Assembly (NCBI RefSeq): GCF_033958435.1
Contig: NC_134167.1
Coordinates: forward strand, 9,956,001 to 10,020,000
Reading direction: 5' to 3'
DNA length: 64,000 nucleotides
Source of the DNA: Carettochelys insculpta
Lineage: Eukaryota; Chordata; Testudines; Carettochelyidae
The notes under the pieces were generated by a model. The model searched no databases. It was not told the DNA's origin and worked only from the letters and a program-made list of their open reading frames with translations. Of the stretch, positions 16,901 to 28,900 are shown piece after piece. Each line of letters starts with the position of its first letter. Positions within the stretch are counted from its first letter, which is position 1. Both the position numbers and the translations under genes were made by a program.

Positions 16901-19900
16901 TGGCCCATGAGTGGTCTTCAGCCTGTGGTCTGCAGAATTCAGGGATCTGCACACTGTGTCTAAGGAGTCTGCATCTGTTTTGAAAATTTTTAGGGGTCCA
17001 AAACGAAAAAAGGTTGAAAACAGCTACAGTACTGTACCTCTAAAGCCACTTGTTTTCAGGCTAATTTTACTCAAAATTTCCTGAGTTTTATGAAAAAATA
17101 TCATCCTCTGATTTTTTTCACTCTACTTTTCTATCATTGAAAGATATAAAAAATTACTTTATAAAGAAAATACAGTACATTGTAAGAGTTGTGTATTATG
17201 ATACTATATTAGGCTGTGTACAGATGCAAAGCTGCCTGCTGAAGTAAGGCTAGGCATTAGTCTGTCTAGAAGATACATAAAACACACAAGCTCTACATGA
17301 GCATTGGAACGTTCTGATGAATCTGATGGCCACCAGCTACACATTTCAAGCTGTTAGCCAATAATGGTGTAAAGATTTGACCCACTAAAATTGGAAGAAC
17401 ACAAATATCTCTCAGAATAAGTTTCAGAAAACAAGTATTCAAAAGTTTTAAGAACACAAATGGGAGAAAAGCATGCAATTGAATGTGTGTGGCAAATGGT
17501 ATCATCCAATTACTTAAATGTAAATATTTGTAGGCTAATCATTGAAAAGCTTTGGAGGTAGATTACTTTTTTAAACTCAAAGGCAGAGTTTTGAATTTTG
17601 TTTTACTTCTGCAACAAACCATGTTGATAAACAGAACTCAGAGCATTAATCTACTGAATATTTTCCCCCCGTCTTTCTGTCCACCAAGAAAACCTCTTTG
17701 ATATTTACTCAGAAAAATCTATTAATAGTTTTTTATGCTTTTTCTTTTCACCTTTTTGTTGAGATGGTAATAAACACTTATGCATTCCTGGGGAAATATA
17801 AGTAAAATAAATTGAAAACAAAGGGTCCCGTGTATCCATCGAACATGCTTCATACAGGAATCTGGAATTCATCTCTTCCCTATGCTTTTCTATTTTGGTG
17901 CAGCCAACAGCTCAGTTTAAAGCCTGTTCATTTAAACGGACATGCATCCAAAAGGGGGAGACAAACAAGTAGCTTCTTTTTTAATTTCTTATATAAAAGA
18001 GCACAAACTATACATGTATTCCATGTCTTTCCTCCCTTAAAATAGAAAATGGTGTTCTGTACTTTCTGTCCTAAACTGCTGTGCAGTTTTGGTGCATTCT
18101 TACAGACTTTTGAACTCTGAGGCATGGCATCACCTGTTGATATCTGTGGAGCACTTTGGGATGAGTGTTACTACAAAAGTGACAGGTGCTGGTTACTTCT
18201 ACATTGCCGCATTACTGTGCTGCAACTTTCCGGCTTGGGTGTGAAAAAACATCCCCTCTCCCCAAGAGCAGCAAGTTACAGTGCTGTAAAGTGCCGTGTG
18301 AACTGGCTCCCAGGAGTGTTTGCTGTTCCCCTTGTGGAGGATGTTTACGTAGAACAGAGGTGACTGGTGTGTGGGATTCCATGGAGGGCACTCGCCACAT
18401 GGCCACTCCATGCCAATGCCCCTCCCATCCTGTCCACCTCTTTCTGCGGAAGCACCTTCGAGTGTCATGGTCTGAGAGTACCTGGGAAGGAGTGGGACTG
18501 TTCCTACAGTCATCAGAAACAGGGTGGCATGGATAGTGTGAGGGGTGGCAATGCTGGGGAGGTGCACGTGGCTCCCTGGGTACCCATCACAGGTCACCTG
18601 TGACACAGAGCACCGGGAGAGAGTTCTCCCAGTGCTCCTGCTGTGATCACGCTTTCACTTCAAAGCACTGCCACAACTGCACTTTAAATTTAGAGGTGTA
18701 GACAAAACTGCTGCCCCCTTACTCAAGCAAGAAACTTTCTCTGCTGTTGAAGGTACATCATACACAGGCTCAGACAGTTGCAATTCAGGAAGGCGAAGAG
18801 CAATCTAGAAGTGATGAATGATTAAAACACAACTTCAGATAAGCCGCAGGATCTGGCCTGTTGGAAGATGAGCTCGTTGTCACTGGTTCTCGAGTCTGCT
18901 GGAAGAAAAGCTAGGCCTCTAAAATCACACAAGAATAGGATGCTCCAGAAGCAATTAGGTGGATGCTGAACACTTTAACTGCTGCTGGGCATACAATGGA
19001 CCTTAAAGCGACCGTTCCGTTACACAAGGATTTTACCACTAGATTATGGAGAGAGACCTCTAAATTGGAATTTATTTGCAAGTTTGACACATTTAACCTG
19101 GGGATTAACAGAGATCTCAATGACCTTACACATTACAAGGCGAATTTCCTCACCTTTGGTATTTTTAGGAATGGTGCCCATCCTGTTTCACTCACTACTT
19201 CTATGGATCCTTTCAATGACAGGTGACTCCCCCACCTCTTTTCCCCTTTCTTCCTCCCATCTCGTGTGTGTGTGTACACATCCTGTATTCTTATTTTCAA
19301 TCCAAATCTGAAGCAGTGGGTTTTACCCACAAAAGCTCATTAGTCGATATATAAATTTTTTTAGTCTTGTGGTGCTATAGCACTGCCTGTTTTAATACAA
19401 CCATCTGTCCATCCCACAGAGCTGAACTAAATTGACAGATTGGTAAAGTTATCCCATGCAGATACCCCCACCAATCTGTACTTAATCTGTATATCCCCAC
19501 CAGTCTGGCCTGTAAGGTTATTCAGGCATTTACTGACATGTGCTTTTCCGTCCTGTGTTCCATCTCAGTGAACACCCAGGAATTAGGACATGCCTGTAAA
19601 TGGAGAGCAGCTGTATTTAGCATCACAAAAGCATCTGCATTTGCACACTGACTAAAGTATTACTGTACCCCCATTACAGAGCCCTGTGGCTTTGTTTTGA
19701 ACGCAATCAAATTGAGCAGGTCAGTGGGCTCGGATCAGAGAGATGGGCAGTCTGTTCAGCCCAGAAACAGCCAGATAAAAACTTGATATTGGTGTCAGCA
19801 AGTGTGATTCATTCAGAACATACCCTGGTGGCTCGATTAGTCAGCACAGCATGATGTTTAGTTGGGAAGACAAATGCGCGCTCTCTGCCCCCTCTCCATG

Positions 19901-22900
19901 CCAAAAAAACAAATCCTGTTGGCAGTTGGTTTATTCTGAGGGGGTAAATGCAGTGAGCTTAGTGCTTTGTGAAAACTTTATTGTACTAGGTATTACAACA
20001 TACCATTGCTAGAGGCTATTGTAATGAGTTGTCACTGCAACCGTTTTTCAGAGTGATCCTGGTATTAGGTGCCTATGGACTGCAAGGAGCACTTGGGACA
20101 TTCAAGTCAGGCAGCATCTCTTTGCTGTTTAGTGCCAATATCTATTTATTTGGTGTGCTCTTGTCATTGTGGCATAGATTCCCCCCCCCTCCCCCCACGA
20201 AACTGAGGATTCAGCACCAAACTGGTCCACAGGTTGGATTGTTCGCTTCCCCTGTTTGGGCCACGTGCTGATGAAGAGTGTGATATGAATACTGATCCAT
20301 ACCCCTCTTCAGAGGAATAATCACCCTTTATACTCCTAGCCCTTGGATATTACAGTTCTCTATGAATACCCAAGAGAGGCAGTGCTTTACAGATAAAGAA
20401 TGAGGTTGGGGTGCAATTCCTCCCTGAGGTTCCAAAGCTCACAGCACTGCACACCTAGCGAGTAGCATCAGAAGGTGACAATTTGACCCTCCTAGGCCAC
20501 CCAGTTGTAGACTACAGGCAAAGGCAGGAAGCTGGGTGTGATGGAATAGTAGCAATCAAATCCTGTTCCCTTGGGGGTGAATCTCCATCATGGAACCAGA
20601 AGGAAATGGGAACAAGTCCATAAGGGTGTGTCTGCATTTTCTGGTGCTGTCTCTTGCCAGCTGACTTGGGCTAAGGGACTGTTTAGTTGGGGTGTAGAGG
20701 CTGTGGAGCAAGTAAGCAATCGATTAATCCCTATCAGACTACCTGAAAATAGTTAGAGCTGTGTTTCTGCAAGCACTTAAAATTAGATCCAACATAACCT
20801 CAAGAACATAATTTCAGGATTGTGTCTGTACTGTTTTCTTGCTGAAAGTGAAATTTGCCAAAATCAGGGGAATTAACATCCCCTTGAACGATCTCCAGCC
20901 CAGAGCTGAACGAACAAACTCCTCCTCCAGTTCCCTGGTCCTGCAGACACTGTCAAGTTAAATGGGCTGCTTAATGCCTGTGAAATTGGTCTTTCTTTTT
21001 CTTTCTCATGAACGCACAAGTCAGTGAGCAATGTGTCCAGGCCCAGGTTACCAACATGCACAGCCAAGGAGGAGTGCGTTGGAAGATTGTTGTGCTCTTC
21101 TCTGTAAAGCTGATCTTTTTCCTGGAAGTAGAGTGATCAGTTTGTTTTGCCTCGGGCACAAAGGACGTTGCTATACAGATCCGACCCCTATGCTCCAAAC
21201 TTCTACAGTTTGGCATCTCCGTGAGTGCTCCCAAGCTGGAACACTCACAGGGAAAAGCCAGGCCCTGCACTCAGAGCTCTTCCTCCACTCCTTTCGTGCA
21301 AATAGCTCAGTTGCTTTGCTCAGGCTCAGGGAGGGGAAGGAGTGGGGTTGGAGACGGAATGCCTGTGAGTAGAATCAGGGTGACTGGAGAGCCTGGTGAG
21401 TCTGCACTCCTCTGGCTCCCAGCTGCAGGTTGCCTCTTCCCTGAGCGCCCTCCCGGGTCCCTGCTCCGTTGGTGCTGGCCCCTTTGCTGCTGCCAGAGAT
21501 GAGCCCCACAGCTGCCAGCAGCAGAGGGGCTGGCACAACTTCCTCCCCTAGTATGGCAGTTTGCCTGGCTTGCCGTTGGTCAGATCCTGAGGGTGCTGGA
21601 CCAGGGACATATAACCTGTATGTCTGACTCTTCCCCCACCTTCTACCTTTAGTCTTATTGTCAGATCTTCAGCGGGGTAGATGTAATTGTGACGTAATTA
21701 GTGGGAAGAAGTTGCACACCAGCAGATCAAGCAGCTGAGTGAAGCTATTTCTGCACTGAAATCCAGCAGAGCAACTAAGGATCCAGTATTGTGGAACCAC
21801 AAGTTGGCAAATCATTCTCCCAATGCTTAAATCCCTCCTAATAACTACTTCACCTGCCAGGCACACAAAGGGGAGCAAAGTTTTTGTAGTTGCTCTAAAT
21901 TGGTTATTCAGTGAGGGGGAGTATAGATAGCTAGTACTGCTTATGAAAACTGCTTTGGGATAATGAATGATCACCCTTGATCAAGACCTGAGATTTTGCT
22001 TTTCGTTGGGCTAATTACTTAGGCCTTGATTCTGCAAGTGTGGCCTACACACCAGTGGTCCTGTCAAACTTGTATAATGTGGGACCTTCCTGATTTGTTG
22101 TCAGTTCTATTGACCTCAGAGCCAAATTCCTTTCTGAGTAATAATTAGTATTTTGTCTTTGCTGCTTCCTAGATTCTTTGTAAAAAGAATTAAATGTCTC
22201 TTTCCTTTTAGAGAAGGTGAGTACACACAGATAAAAAGGATTTTTTTTTAATTAATACAGATCTAACACTGTTAATTGCTTGGGTCAATTTCCCTGTCTG
22301 GTTGTGAAGTTTTTGGCATAGAAATACTGCCACTTGTTTCCATGACAATGGGAATCATGTCACAGATACTCTGGCAGATAGCGGATGCTCAGTGTTCATG
22401 TGGGTAAAAGCTGTGCTAAATGTCCACAAGTATTTACTGATGCTCTAAAAAGCCACAATAGAGGAAGTACGTATTTGTTTTAGGCTTAATAATTGGTTTT
22501 ATTTATTCCAGGACCCCTTTTATCAAATATCCTGGTTTATAACATGGACTAGTACAAATTGTGCTCTCAGAAAGGCTGCCAAAAACTAATCCGGGAAACA
22601 GAAGGCTAGGGATTTTATACAAAGAGGATGCTAATAAGAAGGGACACAATAGGAGGATGTAAAATAACATAGGATCAGGAAAGAAGGTTCATGTGCTGCT
22701 CTGTATTCTTTTTGCTAATGCAGTGCTAAGGGATAAGGTAGAGGCAGCCAGTGACACTGGAAAACATTTTAAAACTGATGGTAAAAAAGTGGTTGTAAAA
22801 CTCCATGGAAAGGACCTTTTTTTTGGTTCTGTGCGTGCAGTGCATAGCACCCTCAGCCCCGGATCCATGACCGATGATACGACACTAAAAGTAATTGACA

Positions 22901-25900
22901 ATTTTATACAACCTCTTTAACCTGTGGAACTTGACGCCTATTTGTGTGTCTTTCACCAGCAAAGGATTTGCTTGAAAAATAGTTGTCAGTGGATGTTTAT
23001 TAGATGAATGAGTGTTTAGTTCTGAGCCACTACAGTACATTTCAAGACACTTTTGTTTTCCCTTGTTGATTATAAACTGATTATTTTGCTTGCTGTAATA
23101 GTATTGAGATTATGAATTAAATAAGGTTCAGGCCGGGAGTAGAGATGTTCATATGGTTAAAAGGAAGATCCACAGCTGAATGATATAAGATTAGTAGATC
23201 CTAAGACCAGAAGGACGATTATGATCCTCTCGTCTGACCTTGTGTGTGACACAAGCCGTAGAAATTCACCAGTATAATGCCTCGATATAAAACTATAGGT
23301 GACGTAACCCATTATCCTTCATGCGTTAGGTCAAAGAGCAGGGGTTATGCCAACTTCCTTTGGTGTAGAGCAGGGGTCAGCAACCTTTTCAAGGTGGGGT
23401 GCCAAAATTTGACTGTTCGACCTCTGTACAGTCCAAGTGCCACTGATGCTTTTTAAAGTCACTAATAGTCCTCCTTACAACAGCTTCATAGACCGATAAA
23501 TTAAGATGCAGAGCTTGACCATGTAAGTGGTGGTTGGTAACATCAGCTGGTCTTAAGTTAGTCCACAAGCGGCATGGGGGAGGAGAGTCAGGGCTGAGCT
23601 CCCACTTTGCGTGCTGAGGTAAATTGGCTCCTGTGCCACTCTTGGTACTCGTGCTAGGGATTGCTGACCCCTGGCATAGATTAATATCTCTGAAGCTTGG
23701 AGTACTGGACACAGTTGCACAGACAGACCTATTTTCTGTGATTTGATGGAATTACATCTAAGTTAGAAAGGTTATCGTGAGAACTGATCAGTACCCACCT
23801 GGTATCATGAGCATGTACTACTCAGATTAATGGTCTTGTGTGACAACCCGTCTCCTTTTATACAACAGACTCATCTGGTGGCACTCGTTGCTGCTGGAGG
23901 TCTTGTGCATGACATTTTTCAGAAGCTTCATAACTTGCTAATCCTCTATTTGTGGCTCCCCAAGAGGAGGGATCCCAAGTTAGGACCCAGAGCCCCACAG
24001 TGAGCTCCACTCCCATTTGATGAGGCCGGAGCACGCTGGCTCGCAGCCTTCTCTCTGCAGCCTCTCTTTCTCATTCACAATACTTCAGAGAGGCTAGTAG
24101 AGATGGGCAGCAATGTTCCCTCTAATTTTTTTTTCTTCCACAGGTAGAATACATTTTGTTAATATGCATCAAGGCAAGTGGATGTGCACCACCAACAGCA
24201 AGCTGTGCTGTTGGTGGGTACCCTGCTAATCAGCTGGGTGGCACCTGAATCTCTCCTGGGTGGCTGCTCAGGCATGCAGCTTACAGGATACACTGATGGG
24301 CAGGAATTAATCCCTAAAACATTTTTCCACTGGCAGATGCTAACTTGTCGGCTCCACAACTTTTTGCAGAAACGTGTCTATGTTGACAGTTTTTATTGGG
24401 TAGGTTTTCTGCGTCCAAGATGGAATGTTTGCAGAGAGAGAGACACTCACCCTAGTATAACCAATAGATCAGAGGGTGAAGGCACTCAGGTGGGGTAGCC
24501 AGAGCTCTGTGCTGAGTCAGGTAAAGTTGGAACTCGCTCAAGGGTCTCCCACATGAGTGCCCTAACTAACCTCTGGCCTGGTGGGTCTCCTGCTTTTTCA
24601 TGAAGAATTTCAAGAGGTTTTTGTTCCAGTGTGAAGTGAAAACAAATGATGAAACTGCTTGATTTGGGAGTTTTTTGTGAATCAGAATTCTTGTTTCCTG
24701 GCCAGCCTTCGTGTCTGGGTGTCGTCTGCCTCCCCCCAAAGAATGTGGAATTGGTCCCTGCTGGTCGCAGAATAACAGACTTTGTTTTTAAATCAGTGTC
24801 CTAATCCCTCATAGTAAATCATGTGTTGCTGTACAAATGTAATGCTGCATATGTACTGCTCCTTAGTGGTCTTGCTAGAATGCTGAATGAAGTTAAAGTT
24901 TTAAAAATGGCATTTTAGCTTCCTCAGACTGAGTGAGAATCGGGCCCATATACTCAAACGCCACTTTTACTCCACACTGGTGATGCAAAGAAACCTTACT
25001 TATGGGTAGATTTAACTTGCTTCCATTGCCAGTTATGTAAAGTGGCCTTAAATGGGTTATGAATAATTTAAAAAAAAAATCTAAATGTGATTCTTTTTCA
25101 GACCTTCCTTGTCTAACAAAGCCCCTCTTCTATCTCCTTTTGTACCCTCAAAATATCTTTTAAACGTGCAGATCTTGACTTGTTTCAAACAAGGAGTCCT
25201 ATTTTTGTGAGCAGAATTACAACCTTGCCCTTTTCGTCATCTGACTTGTTCATCCTTTATCTTCCATCTGCCATGAACTGAGGGCTTGTTTTGTTGCAGG
25301 GGCTTGGAATGATCCTTGTAAAGATCAGTAAAGTTTTTTGGAGATGTTTAAATGTCAAATGAAGCCAGAACAGATGCAGTTTTTTAGTGACTGTCTTTTC
25401 TAGTAAATATAAAAAAGAATTGGTCACAGTACAAACTAGTTTCTCAGAGAGGTGACAGAAATGTTAACGGGGGAAAAAGTTGGCAGTATAGGACAAGGGT
25501 ATGCAAAGTAGGAGACAGGCCCCTGGGGGTGCTTGAAATTTCCTAAGAGGGGGCACAGCACGATCAGCTGCTGGGTCTCAGGTTCATCCATCTCATTAAA
25601 AATGTTGAAATGTTACTGGTTGTATGTCTGTATTCACATTTATATACCATTTAATAACGTTTTCACATTCTGCAGGGCCTTATTTTCTTACATGTGCCGA
25701 AAGGTTTAGGATTTTTTTTTTAATATGAGCATAACAAACATTCCCATCAGTTTGGATTACATTAGACTGGTTGCGTGTATGTGTCTGCTCATTGCACAGA
25801 TGAAAAGTGGGGCCCGATATAAAAAGTTTGCTCACCTCTGGCATAAACTATGAATTACACATGGTTTTGTGTGTTTGTATATGAATGAGTCTTTGTAGTT

Positions 25901-28900
25901 CAGGGACTTCCTGGTATCTGATGCAGTACATGCAATTATTTTTGTATGACTGAGACATTTCCAGTGTTGTGTGGCACTGTAGGGTGTGTAACGTAGTTTA
26001 AGGTCTGCTCCTAAAGTGTCCTTGGTGGAGTAGACCGTGGATTTAAGAGCAGTGAGAAAGCAGCTTGCAGCATTTCTGGACAGATACATTTATGCCATCT
26101 GCTCATGGTCCCTATTATGCCAGAATGATCTGACATCCAGGCTTGGTTTCAGGTTTAGGGTGGACGGTCTCAGTTCTTTGCCAGCTCCTGGGTTGCTCAG
26201 TCTGTCTTGTAAGATGTAGCGGAGCAGTATATGCAAACGCCTGACTGTCATCAAGTTAGTCGTAGTGGGACACCATGGCTGTGAAAAGATCAGACTACTG
26301 GTTTTGTGGGGCTAGTGTGCCTGTGAAGGCACTGTCTGGCCCTGCTCCTGGGACAGCTCTCTGCACATCTCCAGTTTTAGAAATGTTTTCTTTGGGTGGC
26401 TTCCACATGCACTGTTTTACTTTTCAAGAGGGGCTTTGCAAAGGAATTTGAAATATGAAAATGAAGGGAGGAGACTTACTTTTGATTGTCTTTCCTGGAA
26501 GATGGACTCCCCTGCTACCAGCGTGCGCTCTCTCTCTCTTTTTTGTGTTTCCATGATCAGCTGTTTGAAGTGTAGGGGAAGACTCAGTGTAGACCCAGAT
26601 TCAAGAAGGAATGTGGTCAATTGCTGGAAAAGGCCTTGAGAAATCAGGAATGTTGGCTTGAATCATAGAATACTAGAACTGAAAGGGACTTTAAGAGGTC
26701 ATCTAGTCCAGTCCCCTGTCCTCATGGCAGGACCAGGCAATATCTGTATCATCCCTCTTAGGTATTTATCTAACATGTTCTTAAATATTTCCAATGATGG
26801 AGATTCTACAGCTACTCTCTGCAGTTTAATCCAGTACTTAACCACCCTGACAAGAATTTTTTCCTAACGTCCTACCTAAACCTTCCTTGCTGCAATTTTA
26901 GTCCGTTGCTCCTTGTCCTACACGAAAATGATCATGAGTATTCTTCCTTTGACTTACTGTATGATATGGGGGCAAGTCTCTTAGCCTCTCCATGCTTCAG
27001 TATCTGCAGCCACAAAAAGGAGGTAAGATGCATGTGGGAGATGTTTTAGAAGCATAAACTCATCATTGCAGAGCAGCAGATTGTTAGCTTATCACCTCCA
27101 TTTTATTGATCTCCTACTGTTGAAAGAACATTTTTCAGAGACGAGATTGCCGCAGTCATGGGCCAGTGATTGTAACTGGGCAAACTCTGAAACCATAATA
27201 AACCACTAAGACTATGTGTTCCTATCGAGGCCTATCAAATTACAAATGGTGTAGCAAAAGTGACTAGGGAAGCGTTTATTTACCCTTTCGGATGGTACAA
27301 AAGCCCGGGGCCACCAGGGCTGCGTCTACACGTGCACGCTACTTCGAAGTAGCGGCAGTAACTTCGAAATAGCGCCCGTCACGTCTACACGTGTTGGGCG
27401 CTATTTCGAAGTTGACATCGACGTTAGGCGGCGAGACGTCGAAGTCGCTAACCCCATGAGCGGATGGGAATAGCGCCCTACTTCGACGTTCAACATCGAA
27501 GTAGGGACGTGTAGACGATCCGCGTCCCGCAACATCGAAATAGCGGGGTCCTCCATGGCGGCCATCAGCTGGGGGGTTGAGAGATACTCTCTCTCCAGCC
27601 CCTGCGGGGCTCTATGGTCACCGTGGGCAGCAGCCCTTAGCCCAGGGCTTCTGGCTGCTGCTGCTGCAGCTGGGGGTCCGTGCTGCATATACAGGGTCTG
27701 CAACTAGTTGTTGGCTCTGTGTATCTTGCACTGTTTCATGAAAGTGTGTCTGGGAGGGGCCCTTTAAGGGAGCGGCTTGCTGTTGAGTCCGCCCCGTGAC
27801 TCTGTCTGCAGCTGTGCCTGGCTCCCTTATTTCGATGTGTGCTACTTTGCCATGTAGACGTTCCCTCGTTGTGCCTATTTCGATGTTGGGCTGAGCAACG
27901 TCGAAGTTGAACATCGACGTTGCCAGCCTTGGAGGACGTGTAGACGTTATTCATCGAAATAGCCTATTTCGATGTCGCAACATCGAAATAAGCTATTTCG
28001 AAGTTGGGTGCACGTGTAGACGTAGCCCAGGTGAGGGAAAAATAAGCAGGTTTAATGCAAACAAAAGGGAATCATTTTTCACACAGTGCATAATCAGTCT
28101 GTGGAACTCACTGCCATGCCCTGATGTGAAGGCCAAAGGTATAACTATGTTCAGTAAAGAACTGAATAACTTCATGGAGGAGTGGTCCATCAGTGCCTGT
28201 TTGCCAGAATTACAAAGCACTAGGAGTGGAAGGGACCTCGAGAGGTCATTGAGTCCACTCTCCTGCCCTCAAGGTAGGACCAAGCACTGTCTGGGATCTG
28301 TAGACCATCCCTGACATCTGTCTAACCTACCCTTAAATATTTCCAGTGATGGAGATTTCACAGTCTCCCTAGGCAATTTATTCCAGTGTGTGAGTACCCT
28401 GACAGGAAGTTTTTCCTAATGTCCAAACTAAACCTCCCTTGCTGCTGTTTAAGCCCCTTGCTTCTTGTCCTGTCCTCAGAGATCAAGGAAAACAAATTTT
28501 CTCTCTCCACAATAGTCCAGTTGAAGCCTAATCAATGCAGAGTAGAGCAGAAGAAAGACTCCTTGTGCCTTGCACACCAGATTCCTGTTAATGCATCCCA
28601 GAATCATGTTTGATCATCAAGGATGCCACCTTGTGCTCAGGGCAGCCCTAAACCTCTGATGACCAGAAGCTGGAAGGGGAAGACAAGAAAGAATAATCCC
28701 AACTACTGTGAAACTGGCCAATGTTGGTGATAGGAAACTGGGCTAGAAGGGGACTGCTAGTATGACCCAGCATTGCAGTTCTTATGTCCTTACGTAAAGG
28801 AATCTGTGAATACAGAGTGTTTTTGCTGCAGTGGAGTTGAACTAAAAGGCTGTTGAAAGAATCAGTAACCCAGAGCAGAGCAATTCTCAGGGGAGCAGCT

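Noticed and set aside
27401..27703. Open frame in the CpG-rich TIR element as a transposase
   Set aside because: Compositionally biased, overlaps module repeats, and shows no catalytic or zinc-finger motif.
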